Part shown: positions 1 through 8,179 of the stretch, in pieces
Numbering within the stretch: position 1 is the first letter of the stretch
Layout of the letters: each line of letters opens with the position of its first letter
Notes under the pieces: model-generated
Databases searched by the model: none
What the model was told of the DNA's origin: nothing
What the model saw: the letters and a program-made list of their open reading frames with translations, nothing else
Source of the DNA: Chryseobacterium sp.
GTDB taxonomy: Bacteria; Bacteroidota; Bacteroidia; Flavobacteriales; Weeksellaceae
DNA: 64,000 bases
Direction of reading: 5' to 3'
NCBI RefSeq assembly: GCF_029240215.1
Contig: NZ_JARBTK010000008.1
Coordinates: forward strand, 58,559-122,558
Program-made: the position numbers and the translations under genes

Positions 1-398
1 TTCCAAACATCAGTATAACGCATTACTGCTTCACGACAAGCTTTGTTGTAATCTTCAATCGAAATTTTTTTGCCAATATCTTCTTTTGTAATTCCGAGTT
101 CTTTTTCAACTCCTAATTCTACGGGAAGTCCGTGCGTGTCCCAACCTGCTTTACGGAAAACCTGTTTCCCGTTCTGAGTCTGGTAACGGCAGAAAATATC
201 TTTCAGCGCTCTTGCCATAACGTGGTGAATTCCAGGCATTCCGTTTGCTGAAGGCGGACCTTCGTAAAACACAAACTCAGGATTTCCCTGACGTGTTTCC
301 ACACTTTTTGCAAAAGTGTCGTTTGCTTTCCAGAACTCCGAAACATTCTCGGCTACGTCTATAAGATTGAGGTTTTTATATTCTTTAAATTGGCTCAT
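1..398 (-). CDS. ileS: Isoleucyl-tRNA synthetase, N-terminal part (runs off window)
   Basis: This is the first ~132 residues of IleS, which charges tRNA-Ile with isoleucine in the cytoplasm. The translation begins MSQFKEYKNLNL and contains YEGPPSANGMPGIHHV, the HIGH-type class I synthetase nucleotide-binding signature in the form seen in the eukaryote-like IleS of Bacteroidota. DTHGLPVELGVEKELG follows, typical of the Rossmann core. The ATG is at 396-398, and a TAnnTTTG promoter box lies about 36 bases upstream on the same strand. The gene is cut by the window edge, so the editing and C-terminal domains cannot be judged. Identification is firm. Confidence 0.95.
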   Translation of the reverse strand, partial: MSQFKEYKNLNLIDVAENVSEFWKANDTFAKSVETRQGNPEFVFYEGPPSANGMPGIHHVMARALKDIFCRYQTQNGKQVFRKAGWDTHGLPVELGVEKELGITKEDIGKKISIEDYNKACREAVMRYTDVW

Positions 399-433
399 TG
401 TAATTTCTCAATTTCGTTGATTAATCAAGTTGG

Positions 434-441
434 CAAATTTA
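434..441 (-). promoter_or_regulatory. Bacteroidota -7 box upstream of ileS
   Basis: The plus-strand CAAATTTA reads TAAATTTG on the minus strand, matching the Bacteroidota -7 consensus TAnnTTTG. It lies 36 bases before the ileS ATG. The -33 element was not clearly assigned. Confidence 0.5.
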
Positions 442-589
442 GTGATTTTTGTCGGTTTATAATATATGTTTTATTTTGATTCGGTTTATTGAAAATTTTG
501 AGAAGATCAAAGTGTTTTCAAAAGTGAATTGTTAATGCTGGAATGTGAATTTAAAAGTTTCTCAATAACAGAATCTGTAGTTTCTATCA

Positions 590-616
590 ATAGGAGTGGG
601 CTTTAGCCCACTTTCA
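590..616. repeat. Short palindromic repeat (GTGGGC-TTTA-GCCCAC)
   Basis: The bases GTGGGCTTTAGCCCAC at 596-611 form a perfect 6-bp stem with a TTTA loop. The context (AATAGGAGTGGGC...GCCCACTTTC) resembles a dispersed extragenic repeat common in Chryseobacterium and Flavobacterium genomes. Family membership is from general knowledge and was not searched here. Confidence 0.55.
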
Positions 617-652
617 AATTCGACGAATGATATTGGCTTTTGCCAAAACCTA

Positions 653-745
653 TTTTCTCTCGCAGATTTTGCAGATAACACAGATTTATACAATTTAATT
701 TTAAAAATAATCTGTGAAAATCTGTGCGATCCGTGGGAGAAAAAA
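653..745. repeat. Imperfect inverted extragenic repeat
   Basis: The left end TTTTCTCTCGCAGATTTTGC mirrors the right end (ATCCGTGGGAGAAAA). Inside, CAGATTT / AATCTGTG blocks pair across an AT-rich centre. The pattern of repeated ATCTGTG words matches a class of short extragenic repeats seen in Bacteroidota. It lies just upstream of the first pigment-cluster gene. Confidence 0.6.
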
Positions 746-772
746 TGCTTCAAATTTTAATTTTAATTTAAA

Positions 773-780
773 TAAATTTG
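773..780 (+). promoter_or_regulatory. Possible -7 box overlapping the annotated start
   Basis: TAAATTTG matches TAnnTTTG and its last three bases are the TTG used as the most upstream start of the following gene. If this is the true -7 element, transcription starts after it and translation must begin further in, for example at TTG 799. Confidence 0.35.
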
Positions 781-2091
781 TCATCTAAATTTAAACTATT
801 GGAACTCTTCCCACTCATCGAGAAATCAAGCATTCAGGACATCAAAAAATTTCAGGAAGAAAAACTTCATGAGCTTTTGAAATATTTGGAGGCACATTCA
901 CTTTTTTATCAAAAATTATTTAAAAAAAATAATATTAAGATTTCGGAGATCCAGACTTTAGAAGATTTGAAGAAAATCCCGACGACATCGAAGAACGACA
1001 TTCAGCAGAACAACGATGGTTTTTTCTGTATCTCAAATGATAAAATTGTGGATTATAGCACTACTTCGGGTACGTTGGGAGATCCTGTTACGTTCGGTTT
1101 GTCAGATTCTGATTTGGAGAGATTAGCTTATAACGAAGCGATTTCTTTTGCCTGTGCAGGAATTCAGAAAGGTGATGTTGTGCAGATGATCACGACTATT
1201 GACAAGAGATTTATGGCGGGTTTGGCTTATTTTTTAGGTTTAAGAAAAATGGGTGCAAGTGTCGTAAGAATGGGACCTGGAATTCCCGAGCTTCAATGGG
1301 ATTCTATTTTCAGATATAAACCGAAATATCTGATTACTGTTCCTTCATTTCTTCTAAAAATGATTGATTATGCCGAAAAGCATGGAATTGATTATAAAAA
1401 TTCAAGCATTTACGGAGCAGTATGCATCGGCGAAAGCATCAAAAATCAGGATTTTACAGATAATATTCTTTCACAGAAAATAAAAGAAAAATGGGATATT
1501 AAATTATTCTCAACCTATGCTTCCACAGAAATGAGCACCGCTTTCACGGAATGCGAATTTCAGGTTGGAGGACATCAACACCCTGAATTGATTATCACAG
1601 AAATTCTTGATGATAATGAAAATCCGGTGAAGGAAGGAGAAAGCGGAGAACTGACGATTACGACTTTAGATGTTGAAGCACTTCCACTATTAAGATTTAA
1701 AACGGGAGATTTAGTTAAAGCACATTACGAACCTTGTCAATGTGGTAGAAACACGATGCGATTGGGTCCTGTTGTCGGAAGAAAACAGCAGATGATCAAA
1801 TATAAAGGGACCACTTTGTATCCTCCAGCGATGAATGATATTCTGAATGATTTTGACGGTATTTTATGTTACCAGATTGTAATCCAGTCAAATGAAATTG
1901 GTTTAGATGAAATTATTATTAAAGTAAGCACAGAGAGCGAATCAGAAAGTTTTGTCAATGAAGTGAGAGATCATTTCAGAGCAAAATTAAGGGTGAGTCC
2001 GAAAATTGAGATTGTAACTTTTGATGTTTTGTCAAAAACCGTTCACAATCCAAACAGCAGAAAACCTATTAATTTTTTAGATTTAAGATAG
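778..2091 (+). CDS. Phenylacetate-CoA ligase / CoF synthetase family AMP-forming ligase
   Basis: The 437-residue protein is an adenylate-forming ligase of the PaaK type. It shows the Ser/Thr/Gly-rich ATP loop STTSGTLGDPVTFG, the acceptor-binding segment YASTEMSTAFTE, and LLRFKTGDLV followed by a CxCG pair, all in family order and at full length. In this cluster, beside an aromatic amino acid ammonia-lyase, the likely job is to activate 4-coumarate (or a related aryl acid) as adenylate for loading on CoA or an ACP, starting the aryl polyene. The start is uncertain: TTG 778 gives MSSKFKLLELF and TTG 799 gives MELFPLIEK; no ATG fits. Substrate is inference from context. Confidence 0.85.
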   Translation: MSSKFKLLELFPLIEKSSIQDIKKFQEEKLHELLKYLEAHSLFYQKLFKKNNIKISEIQTLEDLKKIPTTSKNDIQQNNDGFFCISNDKIVDYSTTSGTLGDPVTFGLSDSDLERLAYNEAISFACAGIQKGDVVQMITTIDKRFMAGLAYFLGLRKMGASVVRMGPGIPELQWDSIFRYKPKYLITVPSFLLKMIDYAEKHGIDYKNSSIYGAVCIGESIKNQDFTDNILSQKIKEKWDIKLFSTYASTEMSTAFTECEFQVGGHQHPELIITEILDDNENPVKEGESGELTITTLDVEALPLLRFKTGDLVKAHYEPCQCGRNTMRLGPVVGRKQQMIKYKGTTLYPPAMNDILNDFDGILCYQIVIQSNEIGLDEIIIKVSTESESESFVNEVRDHFRAKLRVSPKIEIVTFDVLSKTVHNPNSRKPINFLDLR

Positions 2092-2151
2092 TTTATTCAA
2101 ATAAACAGGAAATATTATCATTTAATTAAATTAGAATTTCTCAAGGAATAT

Positions 2152-2159
2152 TATATTTG
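2152..2159 (+). promoter_or_regulatory. Bacteroidota -7 box (TATATTTG)
   Basis: TATATTTG followed by C matches TAnnTTTG and lies 26 bases before the ATG of the secreted-protein gene at 2186, suggesting that gene has its own promoter. Confidence 0.6.
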
Positions 2160-2185
2160 CTGACTTTTAATTATTATATTAAACT

Positions 2186-2791
2186 ATGAAAAAATTATTT
2201 CTAATGCTGTTCTTTGCTATTGCATCCACGGCTTTTTCACAAAACAAAATTAATGTCATTCAGGGAAATTATGATTTTCTTAAAGACCAAACCGAAGTAA
2301 ATGTTCAATTGAAATTTGACAATGCGGCTTATCAGGAGAAGAATTTATCAGAAGCGCAATATATTGAAAGCAGAAAAGCCGATATTACAGCACGAAAAGG
2401 GGATAAGGTTTGGGATAACTGGACTTATCAATGGGAAAAATTTAAAACTTCAGAATATTTGGAATATTTCTATAAAGGGATAAATGCAAAATCAAAAAAG
2501 ATAAAATTTAAGAATGATGTTAAAGCAAAATATACTTTAATCATAGATGCGAAATGGATCTACGCAGGTTGGTATGGTGGTATGATCGGTTCTCAGGAAG
2601 CCAAACTTACAGCAGATTTGCTATTTGTGGAAACAGACAATCCTTCAAATGTAATCATGAAATTACAGGCAGATAAAATTCAAGGCAAGAAAATGAACGA
2701 CCAATTTTCTTGGGAATATGGAAGAATTGCTGCGGCGTATGAGATTACAGGAAAAAAACTTGGTACAGAAATCAAAAAGGTTTTAAAATAA
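2186..2791 (+). CDS. Secreted hypothetical protein
   Basis: The 201-residue protein has a clear Sec signal peptide (MKKLFLMLFFAIASTAFSQ, cleavage expected after FS-Q). The mature part is rich in Lys, Trp and Tyr, with an alternating pattern suggesting beta structure (KAKYTLIIDAKWIYAGWYGG). It has no Cys lipobox, so it should be periplasmic or outer-membrane associated. I do not recognise a named family. It has its own promoter box and ends at a bidirectional terminator shared with the convergent halogenase-like gene, so it may be a bystander within the pigment region. Confidence 0.75.
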   Translation: MKKLFLMLFFAIASTAFSQNKINVIQGNYDFLKDQTEVNVQLKFDNAAYQEKNLSEAQYIESRKADITARKGDKVWDNWTYQWEKFKTSEYLEYFYKGINAKSKKIKFKNDVKAKYTLIIDAKWIYAGWYGGMIGSQEAKLTADLLFVETDNPSNVIMKLQADKIQGKKMNDQFSWEYGRIAAAYEITGKKLGTEIKKVLK

Positions 2792-2792
2792 C

Positions 2793-2825
2793 AAAAGCGG
2801 TCTGAAATTTTCAGACCGCTTTTTT
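2793..2825. terminator. Bidirectional intrinsic terminator
   Basis: AAAAGCGGTCTGAAA and TTTCAGACCGCTTTT form a near-perfect stem flanked by A and T tracts. It sits between the convergent genes ending at 2791 (+) and 2824 (-), so it can stop transcription from both sides. Confidence 0.9.
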
Positions 2826-4068
2826 ATGGTTGCTGTTTTTCTGTTTTAATGAAATTGGCGAGATTTACGATTGCAGTATCGTGTATTCTTACAAACGTAT
2901 TTTTTTTGTCCCAGACATAACCTGCCAAAACTGCGCAGATTTTCCTTTTCACATCAGGGTTTTCTGGTTGATGGAAAAATAATTCCTGAAGATTTCCGGT
3001 GTACCATTCTTTCACATAGGTTGTAAAAACGTTGACTCCGTATAAAATATAGTCAGCAAATTCTGTCTGCCAATCAACTTTTTCGCCGTTTAATTGTCTT
3101 ATTGCCAATTTTGCTGCCGTCATTCCGCCTTCTGTTGCGAATGCCATTCCAGATGAAAAAACGGGATCGAGAAATTCTGAGGCATTTCCCGTTAAAGCAA
3201 ATCCGTCTCCAAATAAGCTTTTTACCGAACAGGAATAATCTTTCAAATGTCTCGGCTCAAACAAAAATTCAACATCACCAAAACGTTTTACATAATAATC
3301 TGAAAGTGAAATTGCTTTTCGTAAAGCTTCTGAAGTATCTCCGTTTTCAGACAATTTATCAATATATTCAGTCGGACCCACAATTCCCACACTTGTATTT
3401 CCATTTGAAAAAGGAATTACCCAAAGCCAAACCTCGGTTTCAATAATATCAAATGAAATCAAAGTTCCTTCTACGCCTTCTTCTCTGTTGACATCTTCAA
3501 CATGAGCAAAAATCGCAGAGTGCGGAGAAAGTTTTGAAGGTTTTTCTAAATCTAAAAGTCTTGGCAAAACTCTTCCGTAACCACTAGAATCGATGACAAA
3601 TTTTGCGTGGATTTCTTTTGTTTCGCCTTCTTTATTTTTTACAGTCGTAATAGAATCAGTTCCGTTAAATTCAATTCCGATTACTTCAGTTTCAAATTCT
3701 AAATCTACACCTTTATTGATGACTTCATTAGCTAGAGCCTGATCAAAATCAGCTCTCGGAACCTGCCAAGTCCAGTCCCATCCTTCTCCGAATTTATTAC
3801 TAAAATCAAAAAGGCAAACTTCATCACCTCTCAAAAAACGTGCCCCCAATTTTTTCTCGAAGCCCATTTTATCCAAAGCAGGAAAAAGTCCGGCCTCCTC
3901 AAAATGATCCATTACTCTCGGGATCAGACTTTCGCCAACGACAAGTCTCGGAAATTTTGTTTTTTCAACAACTTTTACGTTGATATTATTCTTCTTTAGG
4001 TACGAAGAAGAGACGCATCCGGAAGGTCCAGCTCCGATTACGAGAACATCAACAAATTCTTTGATCAT
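2824..4068 (-). CDS. Flavin-dependent halogenase-like FAD oxidoreductase
   Basis: The 414-residue flavoprotein begins with a GxGxxG FAD site (VIGAGPSGCVSSSYL, residues 10-24). It has the GESLIPRV segment (45-52) typical of the tryptophan-halogenase family, a Lys at 73 in KKLGARF, where family halogenases carry the catalytic lysine, and a WxWxIP motif (WLWVIP, 214-219). FADH2-dependent halogenases need this Lys and the WxWxIP motif. The protein is shorter than Trp halogenases (about 500+ residues) and closer to the carrier-protein-bound-substrate halogenases. In a flexirubin cluster it could chlorinate the aryl ring, since chlorinated flexirubins are known, or it could act as a hydroxylase. 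It is divergent from the ammonia-lyase gene. Confidence 0.75.
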   Translation of the reverse strand: MIKEFVDVLVIGAGPSGCVSSSYLKKNNINVKVVEKTKFPRLVVGESLIPRVMDHFEEAGLFPALDKMGFEKKLGARFLRGDEVCLFDFSNKFGEGWDWTWQVPRADFDQALANEVINKGVDLEFETEVIGIEFNGTDSITTVKNKEGETKEIHAKFVIDSSGYGRVLPRLLDLEKPSKLSPHSAIFAHVEDVNREEGVEGTLISFDIIETEVWLWVIPFSNGNTSVGIVGPTEYIDKLSENGDTSEALRKAISLSDYYVKRFGDVEFLFEPRHLKDYSCSVKSLFGDGFALTGNASEFLDPVFSSGMAFATEGGMTAAKLAIRQLNGEKVDWQTEFADYILYGVNVFTTYVKEWYTGNLQELFFHQPENPDVKRKICAVLAGYVWDKKNTFVRIHDTAIVNLANFIKTEKQQP

Positions 4069-4097
4069 CTTTGATTTTTTATTTTAATAATAACTTA

Positions 4098-4105
4098 TAT
4101 CTTTG
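4098..4105 (+). promoter_or_regulatory. -7 box for the ammonia-lyase operon
   Basis: TATCTTTG followed by CC matches TAnnTTTG and lies about 60 bases before the lyase ATG at 4166. It probably serves the plus-strand run to 12521, in which no other strong box was seen. Confidence 0.6.
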
Positions 4106-4108
4106 CCG

Positions 4109-4116
4109 CAAAATTA
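4109..4116 (-). promoter_or_regulatory. -7 box for the halogenase-like gene
   Basis: Plus-strand CAAAATTA reads TAATTTTG on the minus strand, 40 bases before the ATG at 4068. It lies three bases from the plus-strand box at 4098-4105, so the two divergent promoters overlap. Confidence 0.5.
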
Positions 4117-4165
4117 ATGACAATTAATTATATTTTACAAAATTATATATTATTACTTTTAATTG

Positions 4166-5686
4166 ATGAAAATAAATAACTTTTTAGAACTGAGGGATTT
4201 TCAGAAGATCATTATAGAAAATGAAATAATAGAACTCGATGAGGTACTTCTCAACCGTGTGAATGCAAGTTTTCAGTTTCTGAAAGAATTTTCAAAAAAC
4301 AAAGTAATTTATGGAGTCAACACGGGCTTCGGACCAATGGCTCAGTTCAAGATCAGCGACGAAGATACCCATCAGCTTCAGTATAATCTGATCAGAAGTC
4401 ATTCTTCAGGTATCGGAAATCCTTTGCCGGCAGATGAAGTGAAAGCATGTATGTTGGCGAGATTAAACACTTTATCATTAGGAAATTCAGGAGTTCATGA
4501 ATCTGTTGTGAATTTACTTAAAGAATTAATTAACAGAGATGTTACACCGTTGATTTTCGAGCATGGCGGAGTGGGAGCGAGTGGAGATTTGGTGCAATTG
4601 GCACATTTGGCTTTAGTATTAATCGGTGAAGGCGAAGTTTTTTATAAAGGTGAAAAAAAATCGACCAAAGAAGTTTTTGACATCGAAGGTTTGGAGCCCA
4701 TTAAAGTTGAAATCCGTGAAGGTCTTGCTTTGATGAACGGAACTTCTGTTATGTCTGGAATTGGAATTGTTAATGCTTACAAAGCAAATCAGTTAACTGA
4801 TATTTCGATTAAATTATCTTGTGCGATTAATGAAATCGTTCAGGCATATGACGATCATTTATCAGAAGCTTTAAACGGAACAAAACTTCACGCAGGTCAG
4901 CAAAAAATTGCAGCCAAAATGCGCGAGCATTTATCCGATAGTAAATTGATCAGAAAAAGAGCTGATCATTTATACACTCATTTCGAAGAACAGGAAAAGG
5001 TTTTTAAAGAAAAAGTTCAGGAATATTATTCTTTAAGATGTGTTCCGCAGATTTTGGGGCCAGTTTTAGATACTTTAGAATATACAGAAAAAGTTCTTGA
5101 AAATGAGATCAATTCAGCAAATGATAATCCAATTATAGACGTTGAAAATCAGCACGTTTACCACGGCGGAAATTTCCATGGAGATTATATTTCTTTGGAA
5201 ATGGATAAGCTGAAAATTGTTGTTACTAAACTGACAATGTTGGCTGAAAGACAATTAAATTATCTTTTAAACTCAAAAATCAACGAAATTTTGCCTCCTT
5301 TTGTTAATTTAGGTAAATTAGGCTTCAATTTTGGAATGCAGGGAGTTCAGTTCACGGCAACTTCTACAACGGCCGAAAGCCAGATGTTGTCAAACTCAAT
5401 GTATGTTCACAGTATCCCTAATAATAATGATAATCAGGATATTGTAAGCATGGGAACGAATGCTGCGGTAATTTGCAGAAAGGTAATCGAAAATGCTTTT
5501 GAAGTATTGGCAATTGAAGCAATCACGATCATTCAGGCAATTGAATATCTTGACTTTAAAGATAAAGTTTCATCATCAACAAGAGAATTGTATGATGAAA
5601 TTAGAAAAATCATTCCGGCTTTTTCAAATGATATGGTAATGTATCCGTATTTAGAAGAAGTGAAGAAATATTTAAAGACAATGTAA
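4166..5686 (+). CDS. Aromatic amino acid ammonia-lyase, probable tyrosine ammonia-lyase
   Basis: The 506-residue enzyme of the HAL/PAL/TAL family removes ammonia from an aromatic amino acid through the self-made MIO group. The MIO triad Ala-Ser-Gly is at 138-140 in GGVGASGDLVQLAHL, preceded by NTGFGPMAQ and followed by MNGTSVMSG, SANDNPI and the Gln/Tyr segments expected of the family. The selectivity loop reads IRSHSSG, with a Ser-His pair like HAL. However, as I recall, the characterised Flavobacterium johnsoniae TAL has the same loop and very similar flanks, and the cluster context calls for coumarate. The start is taken at ATG 4166; a TTG three bases upstream is also open. Confidence 0.9.
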   Translation: MKINNFLELRDFQKIIIENEIIELDEVLLNRVNASFQFLKEFSKNKVIYGVNTGFGPMAQFKISDEDTHQLQYNLIRSHSSGIGNPLPADEVKACMLARLNTLSLGNSGVHESVVNLLKELINRDVTPLIFEHGGVGASGDLVQLAHLALVLIGEGEVFYKGEKKSTKEVFDIEGLEPIKVEIREGLALMNGTSVMSGIGIVNAYKANQLTDISIKLSCAINEIVQAYDDHLSEALNGTKLHAGQQKIAAKMREHLSDSKLIRKRADHLYTHFEEQEKVFKEKVQEYYSLRCVPQILGPVLDTLEYTEKVLENEINSANDNPIIDVENQHVYHGGNFHGDYISLEMDKLKIVVTKLTMLAERQLNYLLNSKINEILPPFVNLGKLGFNFGMQGVQFTATSTTAESQMLSNSMYVHSIPNNNDNQDIVSMGTNAAVICRKVIENAFEVLAIEAITIIQAIEYLDFKDKVSSSTRELYDEIRKIIPAFSNDMVMYPYLEEVKKYLKTM

Positions 5687-5744
5687 TTATTTAGTTTGAT
5701 TAATTGTCAATAAAACTAATACGAAACAATATTAACATTAATAC

Positions 5745-6476
5745 ATGAAATGTGCTATCATAACAGGCGGTTCCAGAGGTATCGGAAGAGCGATCTGTAT
5801 AAAACTTGCTGAAGATAAAAATTATCATATTCTGATCAACTACACTTCAAATGAAGCTGCTGCAAGGGAAACTTTGGCTAAAGTTGAAGAATTGGGCTCT
5901 ACAGGTGAGATCCTTAAATTTGATGTAGGAAATGCAGAAGAAACTTTAAAAGTTTTAAATGAATGGCAGGAAAATAATTCAAAATCAATTGTTGAAGTGA
6001 TTATAAACAATGCCGGAATTACAAGAGACGGATTATTCATGTGGATGCCAAGTGAAGACTGGAACTCTGTGATCAACACGAGTTTAAATGGTTTTTATAA
6101 TGTTACTAATTTCTTCATTCAGAAATTATTACGCAATAAATACGGAAGAATTATTAACATGGTTTCGGTTTCCGGAGTAAAAGGTACTGCGGGACAAACC
6201 AATTATTCTGCGGCTAAAGGAGCTTTGGTTGGAGCTACAAAAGCTTTGGCTCAGGAAGTTGCAAAAAGAAATATTACTGTGAATGCAGTTGCACCGGGTT
6301 TCATCAAAACAGATATGACTCAGGATTTTAATGAAGATGAATTAAAAGCAATGATTCCTGTCAACAGATTTGGTGAAGCAGAAGAGGTGGCAGATTTGGT
6401 TGCGTTTTTAGCTTCGAAAAAATCTTCTTACATTACAGGTGAAGTAATCAATATTAACGGAGGAATTTATTCATAA
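5745..6476 (+). CDS. 3-oxoacyl-ACP reductase (FabG-like SDR)
   Basis: The 243-residue short-chain dehydrogenase has TGGSRGIGRAI at 7-17 (NADP site), NNAG near 88-91, the catalytic Ser in MVSVSG and YSAAK (Tyr-Lys), and ends with the FabG-type ITGEVININGGIYS. It should reduce the beta-keto group after each condensation on the growing aryl polyenoyl-ACP. It sits between the lyase and the ketosynthase on the same strand with short gaps, consistent with an operon. It is of normal length with all catalytic residues present. Confidence 0.92.
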   Translation: MKCAIITGGSRGIGRAICIKLAEDKNYHILINYTSNEAAARETLAKVEELGSTGEILKFDVGNAEETLKVLNEWQENNSKSIVEVIINNAGITRDGLFMWMPSEDWNSVINTSLNGFYNVTNFFIQKLLRNKYGRIINMVSVSGVKGTAGQTNYSAAKGALVGATKALAQEVAKRNITVNAVAPGFIKTDMTQDFNEDELKAMIPVNRFGEAEEVADLVAFLASKKSSYITGEVININGGIYS

Positions 6477-6550
6477 AATCAGATGGCAGATAATAGGTAG
6501 CAGTAATTACTGGAAACCTAAAAAACTGCAACCTAAAACCTAGAATTTAA

Positions 6551-7771
6551 ATGGAAAATAGGGTAGTCATTACCGGAATGGGAATTTATTCTTGCATCGG
6601 AACTTCTTTGGAAGAAGTGAAAGAATCCCTGTATCAAGGTAAATCCGGAATAGTTTTAATTGATGAGAGAAAAGAGTTTGGTTTCAGATCTGGTTTATCC
6701 GGAGTTGTCCCGAAACCGGATCTCAAAAATCTTCTCAGCAGAAGACAGCGTGTAAGTATGGGTGAAGAAAGCGAATATGCTTACCTGGCTACACTTGATG
6801 CGCTTAAAAATGCCAGTATAGACCAAGACTTTTTAGATCAGAATGAAGTCGGAATTTTATATGGAAATGACAGTGTTTCTAAAGCGGTTGTAGAATCAAT
6901 CGACATTGCAAGAGAGAAAAAAGATACAGCTTTAATGGGTTCCGGAGCGATTTTTAAATCGATGAACTCTACTGTGACAATGAATCTTTCCACAATTTTT
7001 AAATTAAGAGGAATCAATTTAACCATCAGTGCAGCTTGTGCGAGCGGTTCTCATTCTTTGGGATTGGCTTACATGATGATCAAAAATGGTTTTCAGGACA
7101 TGATCGTTTGTGGCGGAGCTCAGGAAACCAATAAATATTCAATGGCAAGTTTTGATGGTTTAGGCGTTTTTTCGGTAAGAGAAAACGAGCCTACTAAAGC
7201 TTCAAGACCTTTTGATTCAGAGAGAGACGGTTTAATTCCAAGCGGAGGAGCTGCATCTTTGATTGTTGAAAGTCTGGAATCTGCTCAAAAAAGAGGAGCC
7301 AATATTTTAGCAGAAATTATTGGTTATGGTTTTTCATCCAATGGCGGACATATTTCAACACCGAATGTTGACGGTCCGGCTTTGGCAATGAACAGAGCTT
7401 TAAAACAATCAGGTTTAAAAGCTGAAAATATAGATTATATCAACGCTCATGCAACCTCTACACCGATTGGTGATACAAATGAGGCAAAAGCAATTTACGA
7501 AATCTTTGGAAGTGAAGTTCCGGTGAGTTCCACAAAATCGATGACCGGTCACGAATGTTGGATGGCAGGAGCGAGTGAAGTGATTTATTCGATTCTGATG
7601 ATGCAGAATGATTTTGTGGCACCAAATATCAATCTGGAAAATCCTGATGATGAGGCGAAAAAGATAAATCTTATCGCTGAGACAAAAAATCAAAAAATTG
7701 ACGTATTTTTGTCGAATTCTTTTGGATTTGGGGGAACCAATTCCGCATTAATTGTAAAAAAGTTTGAGTAA
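6551..7771 (+). CDS. Beta-ketoacyl-ACP synthase (FabF-like)
   Basis: The 406-residue condensing enzyme has the full Cys-His-His triad: Cys163 in SAACASGSHS, His300 in NAHATSTP and His334 in MTGHECWMAGA, plus the C-terminal FGFGGTNSALIV. It should carry out chain extension with malonyl-ACP in the aryl polyene pathway. It is followed after four bases by the ACP start, so the two are translationally linked. Three catalytically complete FabF-type KS genes occur in this cluster; which one primes and which extends cannot be told from sequence. Confidence 0.92.
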   Translation: MENRVVITGMGIYSCIGTSLEEVKESLYQGKSGIVLIDERKEFGFRSGLSGVVPKPDLKNLLSRRQRVSMGEESEYAYLATLDALKNASIDQDFLDQNEVGILYGNDSVSKAVVESIDIAREKKDTALMGSGAIFKSMNSTVTMNLSTIFKLRGINLTISAACASGSHSLGLAYMMIKNGFQDMIVCGGAQETNKYSMASFDGLGVFSVRENEPTKASRPFDSERDGLIPSGGAASLIVESLESAQKRGANILAEIIGYGFSSNGGHISTPNVDGPALAMNRALKQSGLKAENIDYINAHATSTPIGDTNEAKAIYEIFGSEVPVSSTKSMTGHECWMAGASEVIYSILMMQNDFVAPNINLENPDDEAKKINLIAETKNQKIDVFLSNSFGFGGTNSALIVKKFE

Positions 7772-7775
7772 AAAC

Positions 7776-8030
7776 ATGGAAAGGGAAAAAATTGTTGCGA
7801 TCGTTAATGATTTTTTGATCAACGAGTTTGAAGTTGATGGCGATGAAATCAACAACGGGGCAAATTTTAAGAGCACTTTAGGCTTAGACAGCTTAGATTA
7901 TATCGATATGGTGGTTGTGATCGAATCTAATTTCGGAGTGAAATTGGGTGAGGCAGACTTCAAAAAAATAGTCACTTTTGATGACTTTTATTCTACTATT
8001 GAAAATAAAATCGCTGAAAAAAACGCATAA
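7776..8030 (+). CDS. Acyl carrier protein
   Basis: The 84-residue acidic protein has the phosphopantetheine site LGLDSLDYIDMVV, with Ser39 as the attachment residue. It carries the growing chain for the neighbouring ketosynthase and ketoreductase. I chose ATG 7776, four bases after the KS stop codon; a TTG at 7764 in the same frame overlaps the KS and is less likely. Confidence 0.93.
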   Translation: MEREKIVAIVNDFLINEFEVDGDEINNGANFKSTLGLDSLDYIDMVVVIESNFGVKLGEADFKKIVTFDDFYSTIENKIAEKNA

Positions 8031-8100
8031 TTATTGATTAAACTTTATTTTCTTGTAAATTTTATTGTAAAATTAATTCAAAGCCTTTGTTGGATGAAAA

Positions 8101-8160
8101 TCCTCTGCGAACTTAAAACATTATTTTGTTTTAAAAACTTTGCAGTCTTTGCGTTAAAAA
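8101..8160. repeat. Short imperfect repeat (CTTTGCG / TTAAAA words)
   Basis: The gap between the ACP and the acyltransferase contains CTCTGCGAACTTAAAAC and, after an AT-rich centre, TTTTAAAAACTTTGCAGTC and TTTGCGTTAAAA. The repeated TTTGC and TTAAAA words and partial self-complementarity resemble a dispersed extragenic element of Flavobacteriia. No other function is visible here. Confidence 0.45.
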
Positions 8161-8179
8161 ATAAAGTCTGAAACGAGAT

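Larger units (their letters stand above)
399..777. other. Gene-free gap between ileS and the pigment cluster
   Basis: This stretch of about 380 bases has no convincing gene. It holds the ileS promoter box, a perfect small hairpin at 596-611 and a longer imperfect inverted repeat at 653-745. A 63-codon minus-strand frame across it is a translation of the repeats and is not called as a gene. Confidence 0.7.

Noticed and set aside
562..753. 63-codon minus-strand open frame upstream of the ligase gene
   Set aside because: It translates the two extragenic repeats at 590-616 and 653-745 and has no domain or promoter, so it is not a gene.
3102..3446. 114-codon plus-strand frame inside the halogenase-like gene
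   Set aside because: It is antisense to a well-supported flavoprotein, has low-complexity Leu/Lys/Arg composition and no family signal.
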